Shown here piece after piece: positions 38,301 through 53,300 of a stretch of DNA of 64,000 nucleotides; the stretch's first letter is position 1; every line of letters starts with the position of its first letter. The notes under the pieces are model-generated. The model saw nothing but the letters and a program-made list of their open reading frames with translations, was not told where the DNA came from and ran no database searches. The position numbers and the translations under genes were made by a program. This DNA comes from Ceriagrion tenellum. Taxonomy: Eukaryota; Arthropoda; Insecta; Odonata; Coenagrionidae. The DNA lies in the NCBI GenBank assembly GCA_963169105.1, contig OY720636.1, positions 147,521,941-147,585,940 on the forward strand, read 5' to 3'.

Positions 38301-41300
38301 ATCGTCATTAGGGGGTTTGAAATTGTGTGACCCTGATTAAGTTTAATATAATTTCATTGCTTGTGATCTTCTTGAATGCAGTGATTTGATGAGGAACTGT
38401 AATTTACACGTTGCCAATTTTTAGAAACAATCTGTTACCTTTGATTTAACTATATGTCTATTAAGATATAAATATCATTGATTGTATGCAAAATTTAAAT
38501 ACTCGTACAAATTATTTAATGACATTTGTTTAACTTTAATTGTTTCAAGTACACTTGAAATTGGCAATTTTGCTGTATGTGGACTATTATTCTTTAAATA
38601 AATAAAAATATAAAAATAAAGAAAACTTTGTTAAATAATCAAGGTTTATCGTTAATATAAAAAATTTAAACCACCAATTTTCATCATTTCAACAGACTAC
38701 TCAAAATATTTGTGTTTAACACTGAAAAAAACGATTGAAATGTTAGCGTTTAATCTTCCTATTACCAAAATAGAAATTTGGTCTTGGTGTAAAATTAAAT
38801 ACCCACCACGGGTTGGGTCTGGAAAAATTAAATATCCAGATGAGTGGTTAAGGAGTTTTTCATAATATGTAGTGAAATATCAATCATTCGATTCACTACA
38901 CAAAAAGAACTGTAAACTTTTTTAATTGATATCCAAACATAATAAAAATAATAAAAAACAATGTGCAGAGGGCAAGGGAATTTCCTATTACCTGTCCTCT
39001 GTATCAAGGTGAATCCACACCAGATGATCCACAACTTTCTCCACTGTGGCCACACACAAGGTATTTGGATCTTCTGGATTGACGGCTTCCAGTTTGGAGC
39101 CAGGAACAAAGCGAGCTTCTTCCACATCAACATCCGAACGTCCCCCCTTCCCAGATCTGGCTGGTTCCCTCCACTCAACTGCCTCCCATTCCTCACCGGG
39201 TGGCTTGATGGTGATTTTCCTTTCCTTGGCCCAACCTGAGGGTGGGGAGTGCACAGAAAACTTCATTAAAGATGACATCCCAACTGCATAACTTCCATAA
39301 GGCTGCACGTACAACCACATATAAAACAACTACTGCATAGAAAGTGTTTTTTGAGCATGTAGCCTACATCATACAATAAGCAGCCAAATATGTATAATAA
39401 AGCAAATGATTGCCTCAATAAATATTTATGACTGATTCATCAATGGATATAGGCCACTGAAAACATTGAAATTATTTTTATATTGCAAAATGTTATCATG
39501 TAAGTCTGACCATCTCGTGTTGTGAAGAAACTTTTTTTATTGGTCACTAATCAATCATTTCTTCATGCACTGTATTTCTTATCTATCTTACATTCATTTT
39601 GGACAATCGATTCATTCTACAGAAAAATGTTTAGCTGAAGTTAGCCAAAACACAGGCCATTTGCCTAAAAGACTATATAAACTTCCCTGAAATGTAAATA
39701 CAGAATGTATATTCTTGAAGCATGGATGAGTAAAAACTATGCATTATATTACTCTGTAAATCCTGCATTAAGCTGCCCTGGGGTAAATAGAAACCTTTCT
39801 CATCCAGAAAAAAGTAATAGTCCCAATGGATGTATAGGGCTTTACATGCATTGGTGCTATGTTTTAGATGGAAACTGACATACATGGATATGGAATAAAT
39901 TCCCAAACACAGGTACTTAGGCTTAGCAGTAAATCAAAAATGATTCCAGGCACATTCTTTACCTTACAGAAGTCAATCCAGAAATGCTTTTCAATTCCTT
40001 ATCCCTCAAAAGCAATCCTCGGAATCAGACAAGCCAAAGCTGTCATTCACTTACCCTAGGATCTCTACCTCATTATTGATGGAAAAATTACCATAGAAGG
40101 GAGTTGGGGGAAAACGTCACACTGTCCTCAACCAGAGAACTCCCACTTCTACCTAACCCTGTAGTTAACACTCTTGCTGCTGGGCACTTCTCGCTGCCGG
40201 AAAGGTAGAATGCTGCATATTTTAAGCTTTATTCATGCTATCACAGAAAAATAACTGTATTACTTAGAAAATGCTGTTTATATTGCTTTAAAGCTTGATT
40301 CTTCTACCTTTTTTAATTGTAAGTTGGTTGGAATGTTTCTCAGCAGCTAAGGAAACACGTCAAATGACGGGATTAGCAGCGAAAGCCTCCCCCAGAGCAT
40401 TATGTCCCACAGTGTGATTCATTTCACATACAATGAACTGCCTAGTTGTCTTGTTCCCCACCAGGATAGACCATTTTCCTCTTTGCTGCTGGCCAGGTAA
40501 GACCACACCATTGAGCTCTATAGACCTTTGGTGAGCTTCTCATTGAGTACAATTAGTAATATGACCCACAGTATTACTGCTGAAGGTTTCCTTCTCTTTA
40601 ACTCCTACCTTAGCCATTGGGGGATGCAGTCGTGTTTGGCTTTTTCACCAGGAAAACACTTAGTGAGTATTTTTCTCAGCAATTCAGCAACAACATGGTT
40701 ACCTTCATAGCTAATCAAGACAACAACACTGTTTTCAGCCTGAAGTGAGCCATATTTCCATGACAGCATATCATAAAAATATTTGTAAATAAATTGTAAT
40801 TGTATAAAACGTAGTATTTTTAGTTTCAACACTCCAAATATGGAAGGTCTTTGACGAATGACTGCTCTTGTATCACTTCTAAACATGTTAAATTCATATC
40901 AAAGGATTCACCCTGGCAAACAGATTGTACATTTCACAATTAACTCGACTTACTGAGTCTAACAGACACTCCATATTATGCAGTAAAAGAGTGTTATTCA
41001 AGGACATAATAGGAGCAGTATGAGAACTTTCAGTGTGCTTTTTCAGTTTCCTTTGTTCACAAAATATTATTACACGGCTTTACTGTGATCCTTATGAAAT
41101 GAATAAGAAAAACTCCAATTCATGCCACATATCATACTTTGGAGCAAAAAAATAATCTAGGCTTTCAGTGTTAGGTCCATGAAAAAAAATACGACCTTGT
41201 CTAAAATAGGCCCATGAAAAACTAAACAAAAATGGATTTTGTGGGGTGGAAATTGCCCCTGATTCTTGGGGCTGCCAGTGCTTAGAATAACAAAAGTCAA

Positions 41301-44300
41301 ACTGATAAGCATAGCCATATAAAATGAAGATCAACAAAAAAATTCCTCTGCAATGATAGCATATTAAAATTAAAAGAAGAACATAAAAGATAAAGAAGAG
41401 GTTGCCTCATAAAAACAGCAACCTTTGCCTCTGACATAGGTATACACAACAAAGTTAATCTAAATAGACATTAAATGAGTAACCCTCCTTCACAAAAAAA
41501 ACAAATCAAATGGAAAAGGCACCCATTGGCAATGAATTCCTGAAATAAAACTTTTTTTACTGATTTCTGTAAACATCACCAAAAGGCACAGAGTGCACCA
41601 TGGGTAAGAATCAGTAATGGACAAATTTATTGGTAACTGGGATCCATACTGAGTGAACATTACACTCAACCCACAAAAAGAAAAAAACACAAGAGGACAG
41701 AACCAGTGTTTGTGCCAATCTTTACTGAAACTGTCTCTCATGCGGGATGCATACATTCATTTCAGGTTCAACATAATGGCAGGTTATTGACTACATACAA
41801 ATACTTGAAAAGCTAAAATCTTATTCCAAATTAAAAAAGATTTTTGCAAGCAACTAAGTCTCCTTTTCTCACAATGAAATTGTCTGTTTATTCTGTTAAT
41901 ATCTGATTTGAATTGTTTTCCTAACTCGCACATACATAGTCATTCTATGACATCCAGTGTAACCAACCACCTCACATAAGTTTATTAGACTGAAGCAGAA
42001 TTGGTACCCATCAACCCACCCTCATAAGAGCATTGCAGCACCGAACCACAGAGGAATACACTAACCTTTGGGAAAGACATAGGGGAAATCAGCATAACAG
42101 CACCACACAGCATCATCTATGCCATCAAGGGTCACCAAGTAGTGGTAGGCATCAAACACTTGGGTGACAGTGGCGGGGCAAATCTGAGTCCTGGTGAGGG
42201 GATGAACAGCCTCCAATTTGGTGCCCTCGTGCATGCCATGCTTCTCCTTTGGTCCATTATTCTGAGAGAAGACAATTCAATGATTAAAAGGACATTTTAA
42301 CAGGCATACAACACCACTGATTTTTTCTCTATGAAAACTGCCATCTTAACTCACTTGAAATAAGTCTAAAGGAGCTGGATTTTTCTTGGCCTCAGCAAAT
42401 ACATTTTCTATGACAGCTTCCCAATTAGGGAGAGAATCATCAAAGGCAGCTTGGACCCTCTTTGGTGGCACATAACTGAATGGAGAACCTAGAGATATTA
42501 TGAATGAGGTAGTTTCAATGAAATCATTATTAAATACAATACATCAGAAATGAAGAACCACAAACTATTTGGTTATATGGGACAAAGATATTTACCTCTT
42601 TTAGCCACCCATCCAACATGATAAATCCTGTTTGAGCAATAGAAGAGCCAAAAGCTGCAATTATTTTTACTAGATACATCAGATGAATCACTCTCTATCT
42701 TCACAGGAGTTTCATATTCAAGTAATAATCTGCCTCCAACATTACGTTTAATCTGAAAATAGAGATTAGGTGTACTATAGTGATCCATGCATTACCTTTT
42801 CAGAGTCAGATGATGAGGCCAATTTGGATCATAATGATACATGATATTGCCAACAGTAAAAAGTAGCAATCAACTTACTGTGGCAAACCAATGATGATGA
42901 GCATTTTTCAAATCTTGAATCTCCAGCTTCATCCCTTCTTTGATTCGATCCACTGGGGTAAATCCATCCTGTGGTAATGAATACATAGTGAGCTGTAGAT
43001 TACAAAATTGTGCACAGAATAAATAAAGCTTTAATGCAACAAAGACAAAGGAAACCATGTTCATTAGTCACATAGAAGGTTTTTCCCAATGGAAAATCTT
43101 GAAGCACGGCCAAGGATGGAGTAAATTCTTCACAGGTTTGCAATTGAGTCAGGAGTTCAGGTACTGATGTTTCAATGACTGACTCTGACATTGTTATCAA
43201 GGTAACTGATGCAAGGAGTTAGTTTCTTCCATACCACATATCTACTAAAAAGTTTGGGTCAGGATGTCACTGACTAGCAGTGGAGAGACTTTCATGTTGT
43301 ACAAAGACTACGCGGGAAAACTCACACCAGATAAAAGATGTGGAGGAACACTCCTGACGCCCATCAAGGTCCCACCAGGACCAAATAAGGACGATACATC
43401 CTTGAACTTCTCTGCAAGGTCCTCAGGTGGCAGAAGTTTGGCTGGATTGCCAGGTGGTTGGGAGGACACCCATCCAAGTGGGTGGGCACTCACTTTGGTC
43501 AAGTCGTACCAAAAATCTTTGGATCGATCATCTTCATGACCCACATAACGCAGCCTGGAATATTTGAACTCATCACAATCAAAATGCATAGATCAATACG
43601 CAGTGATACACCTCTTTTTTACACTTTTGAGGGGGAAAAAGTTAAAAAGAAAAAAGTTAGTTAACAGCAGGAAAGTATATATGTCAAGGGAAATCTCAAT
43701 GTGCAGAAAATTGAAGTAAAATCATAATCAAATGTTTCATGATTTTATTTAATTGGAACAGATCATACCTTAAATTTAGTGGCTGCAACTAGCTGGTGCA
43801 ATTGGCAGGGAAAAATGACTATTTATTTGCTTCGTTATTCCAAGTTAACAGGATGTGCAGGGCACTGATCCAATAACAAAAGGATTTTTCTGTTTGAGCT
43901 CCCAGCCTTTGCATTAAGGGCAAATATACGTCTTTCAAAATTACTCTAAGTCATCCATGTCTTTGTGTTGGCTGGATACAAGGTTGGCACTACAGTCCAA
44001 ATGTTTTTTTAAAAATGGATTTCCATATTCCTTTAACAAAGGGCGTCAGCCTCTCTATGCCATCTGCATTGGCTCCCAGCAAAAAAGAGAAGCGAGCATT
44101 GGTGTGTTTTCCCCATGGCAAGAACTCCCCTCTGAGCCTCAGGTCTTGTGTGGCAAGATATAATAAAAAAGACCAGTCTTAACCACAATACAACTGTCTC
44201 TAACATCGTATTGACATCAAAACGATTATGTAAAGTTCGGCACTTCCAGTGCGATAGTATTCCAGGATATACTGTTTCAGTTCCACAACAGATGACGTTT

Positions 44301-47300
44301 TAAGACAATATTACACTGAATTTTGAATCTGTTTATCCAGCCATGTGATGCTATGAAATCATCAATACCTAATATTGATGCTGCATGAAGTGCCTTTTCT
44401 TTTGAGAAAATTCAGCTATAACGCATATTGAGGACTCTCAAAGCACACCGCAGAAAACAAACACAATCCTCGCTCAAATGCCATATAAATAAAAATCACC
44501 ATCAATTATTCCACCAGCTTCAATCTTCCAGAAGTACTGGGATTATAATACTGAATACAAGACAAAGGCAACGGTGACTCGATCAGGTCCCTATAACCCA
44601 AGGTCATTAAAGGTACGGTAGTCATCAATTGTTATGTATGAATAATAACCTTGCCTATGACCTGTACTAATGGGAATTAAGTTGTTCCGCAAAATTAACT
44701 ACAGCTTTCAAATAAAGTTAAAAAATCGATTCTTGCAGAAACGAGAAAATATTGTATGCACGCCTGATGGCAGCTGAAAAAAAAGCAGTAATCTGGTTAA
44801 ATCTGGGAATTTCTGCAGGAGGCTCGAAAAAATGGTCTCAACTTTTCATTGTCACTCCATAAACAGGATATTGACCTAATGAAGTTTTTAATTACAACTA
44901 TTCATAATCAAGTTAAACCATCTATGGGTGGACGTTAGCTACCTAAAAATCGGCCCAGGTATTTTCACTGTATTCGGCTTGTCACATAATTTTCGCGCTC
45001 AAACTGTGTCGCATAATTTTCACACCGACATCAGTCATCAATTGGAATGCCTTCAGTGTGCCAGCAGGCATCTTGCTCCTTGTCAATTTTAACCGTCATA
45101 AATCACAGGATATTTCAACTAGAAAATTACATTAAAACTAAACTAGAAAATGTAAATAGTAGGATAAAGTTGTATTAAAAGGATACAAAATTGTTGGGGC
45201 CTCAAGAAAATGTGGTGAACCACGGGAAAATGAACATTAATGGGGCGTATTATTAATCGAGTTTTCACAGTACTGCATTGAATCTCACCAGATAAAATAG
45301 GATAAACTTACATCAAAACGAAAGTAAATTTGATCAGACTAACCTAAATCATTCACACAAAGACAGTAACATACGAGTAAAATTTTAAAACCCTAGTAGA
45401 TGCAGAGATGAGCTTAGAAACACTGTGTAGCAGTAAGCCTTGCTAAGCAAGGAGAATTTCTGAGGCATGATGATGGTCAGCAAGCTAACTTTTATTAAGT
45501 TTAGGCCCCTGAATAACAAAAACTTGTCTCCTGTAACAATATGTAGCTTACTGGGAATGGAAGTTTAGAAGCTAGACATTGATTTTTGCATTTCTTTTGG
45601 GGAAGCACCTATATTTATTACAGATCTCAACTCCCCTCAAATAATTCACTTTTTCTGCTCAGGCTACTCATGATGATGCTTTCAAATCCAATAAAAATCT
45701 CTCACAGCCCATTTTCACAAATTTATTACAAGAAAAACATTCATACAATCATTACAGAATCTTGAATCTCAAGAGTAACTCAGAAGAGGTAATGAAGATA
45801 GCAAAAAGTTAGGAAGATGAGAACTATGAGGTTACTAATGAAATTAGAAGTTTGGAGACCCATGTGAAACTTACACATGACCCATAGGGCATGGCTAAGC
45901 ATGGCTGATGGCAAATCAGGATGTGCAGTTTAGGTAAGGGTGTAAAACAAAGTTGCACATTGTCACCTTTGCTTTTCTAAGATTATGCCGAAGATATTGT
46001 TTGGAGGAATTGGAATAAATAGCTACATAAATGAAAGTAGGAAGCAAGCTAATTAGTCATTAGATTTATTAATGACTAGGTATCAATCTGTCATCCAGAG
46101 GATTGCAAATATTGGTCAGGTAATAGAAAATCAGCACAGGAAATATGGAAGGTAGATCAATCATGAAAAAATAGACATGGCAACTCCTCCTTACAGCATT
46201 TGTCTATAGAGTGTCCTTGAAAACAGGGTGAACCTAATTATCTGCAGAGAAACTCGTGACAACACCATAATCCATCCATCTATCAAGCATAATGGATGTA
46301 TTCTTCTCTGAGCACTATTCACAATAACCATGTGGCTCTTTTAGAAAGGAAGATTCTGTTATGATGGGGCATCTTTTAGGCAATTAGGTGTCACAAGTGG
46401 TGCCTGCACTGCACTGCACTGGTGCTACCTCTGCTCCTCAGATTCTTTAGGATATTTATTCCAAGAAGAACAAAGAAAGCTCATGTTCTTTTAACCCATC
46501 AACGCCCAAATTATTTTTTTAATGCAATCTTTACTAAAGCCATTTTCTATGAGGTTTAGGTTCTAGTGAATCAGGAAATATCAATATTTGTTTGGTACAA
46601 TTTGTTATTGTTGAAATATAGCCTGTCCTCATTTAAGGACACTGGGCGTTGGCGTGTAATTTTTTGGGAAAGTCAGAACATGGGAAATTCGATCTCAAAA
46701 TATTTATTAAATAACAATATGTCAATGGAATAGAAACCACAAATGAAATCTGAAATACAATCATTACTAACATGAATTATTTGTATATCATTATTATTTT
46801 GTAAAATGATATTTTGGAAAACAAGTAAAACAGAGTTACATTACATTTTTCACAGAATGTGTGTGGTTTCCCTATACATCCTTCCAAATGACATATTTTT
46901 TGTAGATCCCTATTTTTTATTATGTGATGCATTCCATCATATCTTGAGTCCGGTTGGACTCTTAAACAAGATGTAAAGGTCAGTGCTAGAGGCCTGCCGC
47001 GACTTGTTTTTGTTCCATGTCCCAACTTAAGGTATGTGATAGCTATTTTTCTTATGAAATCTTTTATGGATATTGCGTTGTTATTTATCATTTGAAAGCA
47101 GCATATGCATTTACTACAGCCATATCAACCATTCTTATAAACAGACACCAATACCATTGCTTGCCTCTTACAGCAATGAGATGTTTCTCAAAATACCAAT
47201 CATGGTGATCTACGTGGCCCATGTATTTGGTGTAATTGTTAATTGCTCGTGGCTGTGGAATCAGAGTTTTTTCTTGTTTTTTGCTGCTCCATCTCGGAAC

Positions 47301-50300
47301 TGAAACAGCAGATTCTACCTCATCAAAGTTTGTAGCAAGTGTTACAACGTTGTTGTCCTTTCAGCGTATTACAAGAATTCCATTTCTCTCATCAAATCTC
47401 CAGTCATAGTAACCCCTTTCCCTTTTGTTGAAGCATTTAGTACTCTCCAATGTGCATTTGCTGGACCTGTTGTCACGTATGGTACCACTGGCCCAGAAAC
47501 CCTTTTCCTCGAGCATTTTTAGAAGTTCACAGCTCATAAAACAATTGTCAAAAAATAAAAAGTGACTTCAGGGATTATTGACAAATGACAACATGCTAAG
47601 CACAACTCTAGTTCCAAGTGGCGCCTCCAATTTTTCTGCATTTGGTTCTTTGCCACAATATAAGGAAAAATTGCAGCAGTATCCATTTTCTCCGCATAAA
47701 GCCCATAGTTTATAAACAAATCTAATTTGTTTGGATTTTATAAACTGTTTCAGAGGATTATGTCCAAAATAGTGGACAATCATTTCATCTATCGATAAGT
47801 GTTCCTCAAATATACCCCACTTCTGAAAGTTTTTATTAATGCCATAAGAGGCCTAATTTTGAAAGCTGTGTCTCCCTTGTTTTCAGTAGCAATATTGTTG
47901 TCTTGAAAATGAATAAGGTACTTCAACTCCAAATATGAATTACGAGTGAAGGCGTTTTTAACAATTTCTACACCAAGTCCTTCTCCTCTGACCAATTATC
48001 TCGTTCACTAGGCAGCAAGTGGTGTCCACTAAGTATGAGGTATCCAATGAAAGTTTAATATCATTTGCTGACAAAACATAGCCTTGCCGATTTTTATGCT
48101 TGTAGGCATAGCGAATAGTTTCTCTGACTATTAGTTCACTGGTCAGTTTGATTCAATTATTTTAAATCCCATGATCAACAACTGTCAAGTCATCAATCAC
48201 TATAAATTTTTGGGATTAAATTTTGATGAACACCTGAAGTGGGACCATCACATCTTATATCTTAGGAAAAAATTAAATTCAGTATACTATCTTATTTCAA
48301 TTTTGAAGCACACAGTCAGTATGGATGTCCTAAAAACATTATATTATGGTCTATTTTATTCTATTGTATCCTATGGCATAATAATCTGGGGTAGTGGGTC
48401 TGCTACTAAGTTAAACAACGTTTTTATTATGCAAAAGGAATTACTTAGGTCCATGTGTAATAAGCCATACAGAGCTCATTGTAGACCTATTTTCAAGAGC
48501 CTTGGCATTCTAACAGTGCCCTGTGTTTATATTTATAACTCTGTCCTTTTTGTAAAAAAGAATTTGACCATATTTCCATCAAATAATGTAAAACATAGTC
48601 ATGCAACCAGGACAAGTAAACATCTTTGTGTGGTATCTGCCAATATGTCGATGATGTCCCAAGGTCCCCGCTCTGTATGCATAAAAATATATAACAAGTT
48701 ACCCATGAGCTTAAAAAATGAAAAATCATTAACTATTTTTAAAAAGAAACTGTTTATGTACCTAAATGAAAATTGTTTTTATAGTGTGAATGATTACATA
48801 AGCTCAGTGTAATATTTTAATGATATCTTGTACTGATATATTACATATTGGTGTTATTGAATATCCTTTTTTTTGTAAATACTCTTGACGTACCCTATAC
48901 AATTACATGATTTGTGATATTTTGTATCATCCATTGTACTTGTCAACAGGGAAATAAATAAATAAATAAGCCTCCTCCGTAAAAAACCTTTCAAATATCT
49001 GAACGGGAGTTTTACCAATCAATAGTTTTTTCATTTCTTCAAACCTTTCTCCACTCTCATTCCCGAACTCTTTGAAAGAATAAGCAGGACAAACCTTTGA
49101 CCATTCAATAACTTCTTTCCTACAGCATTTTCTTGGCTGATTCTCTCCCTCTTCACGCTCTCTTCGCTTATAATATTCCCTTATGAAGGGTAATTACTAA
49201 TTTATGAAAGTATGAAAATAACACTAATAATGCAGTTGAAATTACTACACTCCTTACCCAAATAGGTATAATATGTAATCCAAGGCTTCTAAGGGAAGTT
49301 GAAATAACTTTAAGGAGAATTTGAATAAAAAATATTATACTCCACAATCACGTTGATATACATACATATGGAGTAATTTAAGATATGCCTGCAAAGTTAA
49401 TTTAAAAATTTTACTTGAAGGAGCAGCGTTAAAATTATTTTCTTGAAATTTGTAGTCATTAGATGACGAGTGACATTGAAGAAGTCACAAACGCCCAGTG
49501 TCCTCAAATGAGGACAGCAGATTTCAAGTGCAATTAGAGGACAAATAATGCAAAAAATCCATTCAAAAAGTACCTCTAAATACATGCGTAAATGGAATTG
49601 ATATAATCTTATAAAAAAAATATGATACCTTAGCTTATGTAAAAAAATAGAAGACGATGTGTCGAAGAGATCTCCTCCAGTCTACCACGACACAAAACGA
49701 AAGCATGTTTCTCGGCGAAGAGCAGCTTATGAATGACGAAAGGAGTAAGGTAGTTGCTTCAATGTCTAACTAATCAACGTAATATCAAGAACTTTCCATG
49801 GGGAAACAGTGGGCAGAATTTCGGGCTACTATGTAACTGTCCTCAAATGAGGACAGTGGGTGCTAACAGGTTAAGTAATGGTTTAAGAACCATGAGGTAC
49901 CTTACATAGAAGTTACATTAACCAGCAAAAAGGCTATCAAAAAAGAGATAGTAGGGTAGGAGATGTCTATCTTTTCACAGGTCCTTCATGTATACCATTG
50001 TTGCTGCTGATTTTCTGTTCCACTTTTCATATTTTTCATTTCCTTGATGTTTTATCTCACAGTACATATTGCAATCAACCAAACAGCCAGCTGATGTATT
50101 CCAAAACCATATCGTATTGCCAGATCAAATAGGCTAGCCTCAGATAACTTGCTTACAACCATGGAATCTGCAGTAAGCAAAGTTGCTTCCATCAAAGTCC
50201 ATATTTTCCTCAGGTTTATGGCTTCTTCTATATGCATTGTTGCATTAGGTTCATTAGAGATCTCAACTTGCTAAATTTGTATGTGGTCAGGGAATTGTTA

Positions 50301-53300
50301 TCTGCAAAATGCAGAAAGAATTCTATCTCAAGGAAATGGTTTCTGCCTTCTGCATTGGAAAGTGAGTAGTTCTGTACATCTCCTGCTTCTTCTCAATATC
50401 ACTGCTTATCAAAAATGCTTTTAGATCCTCAAAGAGTCAGGATTTTGAAGAATATGCACACCTCTTCAGGAGAAATATTAGGTAAAGGGCAGTTCTCGAA
50501 CAGCACATACTGATCACTCTCAATTACTAAGGAGTTTATTATTCATCAAAAAAAGTTCAAAAACCAGTTATATTTTGAAAGTTGCAATAGTCAGCATTGG
50601 GAAAAAAAATAATCTCAAAATGCCACTGTTTATCAGCCACTTAAATTTCACATTTTCATTCGGTTCCTTCACTTTACGTTTTAAAGTGCATGATCCTCGT
50701 TCACAGATCTTTTCCTAGGGTTTGAATTCCTCCAAAAAATTTTGCCTCCAAAAGACAACTGAGCTAAGTTGGCAGACATAACAAATGTTTCCCTTTCTTA
50801 GCCAGTTGAGGTCCTGGTTCAGATTCCAACGTCTCTGATTGAATAGTTATGATATCATCTTCCATCTACTCTCAATTTCATCTATTGCTCCAATTTCTTT
50901 GGCTCTTGAAACAATATTTCTGCCCTTACCATGGCTGATGCCTGATTGACACATTTACCAAGCCCCCTGCTTCATCATCCGAGCCCTCATTAGTCAAAAC
51001 ATTACTCTCTTTAAGCTCACAAATATTTGCTGGGCACCTGTTGAATAGTTAATTTCCTCCACCAATTCCAACTCTTCATTGGATTAGACATCCAAACTTT
51101 ATACGGCAGCAGTGATTTTGGGAATAAAAAGAGTACATACATTTATTGTGGAATGCATTACTCAGAAATATATAACAAAAATGAGAGAGTGAGAAGTGAA
51201 CCAACTACCTTCAGTTTGAATCACACAAGTTAAGCCACAAAACTAAATGTTTTGAAGAAGAATAAGTAAGGTTTCAATGTCTTCTATGTACAATAAGTAA
51301 GAAAATTTTAGTAAAAAATTAATTTATACAAAGCTAACAACTAAGAAGTAGGATCATTCAAAAATATAAAGGAAAAGGTGTTTTGACAGTGGAAAGCACC
51401 CAGCAATGCCAAACTGCACCACTAAGTTTTGTTATCCTAAATCTCAAAGTAGACATATTGCATTCAATTACTTCTGTATGAGTTAATTATTCAAACTTAC
51501 TCCTTGCGTTTATAATGGTATCAAGTATGAAAAAGACATCTAAAGTTTAAAAAAATCATTCAACATGATCTAATTGCCATAATTGTGTGTGCAGAAATCT
51601 TTTGCTTTTCAACTGACAGGAAGAATAATGCAGGTGCAACACAAATTAGTATCAAAACAGAGAGAACACTCAATACAAATTAGTATCAAAACAGAGACAG
51701 CACTCTTTAAAGTAAACACACTATAGAGAATGCTGGGAAACACTTCGGGAATAATAAGTCGCTATTTGGGTTCCAAACTGCTGAGCAATGACACATGGCA
51801 CTCAAGGGAGCTGAAGGTTGAATGTACTCTTGGTGCTTAGAATCTAAGAAAAGTGACACCTTGGGTATAAAATTTTTACTCTATAGACCTCGGTCATCAA
51901 AATGGGTCACTTAATCCCAAGATTGGTTGACTGCAGCCCTCCATTCTTCCGTATCTGATGCTAGTTCTTTTACTTGCTCGTACATCTTCCAATGTACATT
52001 CTTCTTTATTTTTCCATTGTACTTATCACTAGGTCTTCCTCTGGGAAATTTCCCCCTATCACTCCTTCGATTATATTATTCCTAAACCCATTATACCTCA
52101 GGTTGTGCCCAATCCATTAGGTCCATCTTTTCTGTATGGTGTTCTATTTGGTCCGTTACTCTCTGCTACTCTTCCATAAACATCATCATTTCTCATTTTT
52201 TTCTCTTTTTGAACTTCAGCATCTTCCTCCAACACCAGGTTTCAATTACGGACAATCCTTTTTAGTCTGTCTTTCCAAAGGTCTGTGCTTCTGACCCACA
52301 GAGTGCCACACTCCTCACCAATGTTTTCACTTACTGCTCCCTTGTTTGTAATCAAACCTTCTCAATGTTCCACTGTTTGTAATCAAAGCAGTGGCCATTT
52401 CTGCACGTTCTTTGCTCGAGCAATCCTTCACTTGATGTTCATCGTACATCTTCCATCACAGATGAAGGTACTTACAAGGTACACGAAGGAATCCCCTTGC
52501 TCTAATTTCTCTTCTCTCAGCCTGACTTCTGCATTCAGCTTTTCTCTTCCACATAGTAGAATTTTAGTCTTCTTATTTATTTTCATGTTCTAATCTTGGA
52601 GAACTCGATTCATGGTATTTAGTGACCTTTGAAGATCATTGAGATTTCCTGCAATGACTGTGATAATTTTCTCCAAAGCAGAGTGTTTATTTCTTCTCTG
52701 TCAATCTTAATTCCATTCAATTTTTCCTTCACTTATTATTGCCTCCTCCAAGTAAATACTGAACAGCGCAGGTGAGAGGTTGCATCCTTGACTTACTCCA
52801 TTGTTGATTTTAGTTTCTATTTGTCTTCCATCTCTCATTGGCATTGCGACAACTTGCTCCTTATATAGATGGTAGACTATTCTTCTGTAGTTGTAATGCA
52901 GTCCAAGTCTTTCCAGCAGCCTGAAAATCTTGCTCCACTGAGCATTGTCGAAGGTTCCTTCTAAGTCTACAAATGTGGCTTCTTCAAATACACCATTTTC
53001 TCTGTCATTACTCTCAGGCAGACAATGGCTTCCCTGGTAGCACCATTCTTCCTAAATTGGTTTTCCAAAGGGTTGTCTTCAATAGCCTTTTCTATCCTTC
53101 AGCCTATTATTTGTCTAAGTTTTTTAGATACATGTGACACTAGACCCGGGAATCTGTGCTCCTCTCATTTCTCAGCCTTTGCCTTCTTCAGTATTGCAAT
53201 CTTTACAGTAGGTACTTTTGAAAGTCCCCAGTAGTCCTCCACTTTGATATATTTGATCATTTCTTACAGTTGGTCCTTGGCTTAACTTTCAAGTGCCTTG

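Noticed and set aside
40164..40500. Possible piggyBac-type MITE starting TTAACACTCTTGCTGC
   Set aside because: No matching inverted end with TTAA was found downstream; the similar block near 40480 is in direct orientation.
43000..43200. Possible extra Sfmbt exon (frame starting MITMSESVIETS)
   Set aside because: Exons 4 and 5 join directly in phase without it, and it matches no part of the MBT repeats.
49950..51100. Decayed transposase-like coding pieces on the minus strand
   Set aside because: Short stretches look protein-like, but no motif was firm enough to assign a family.
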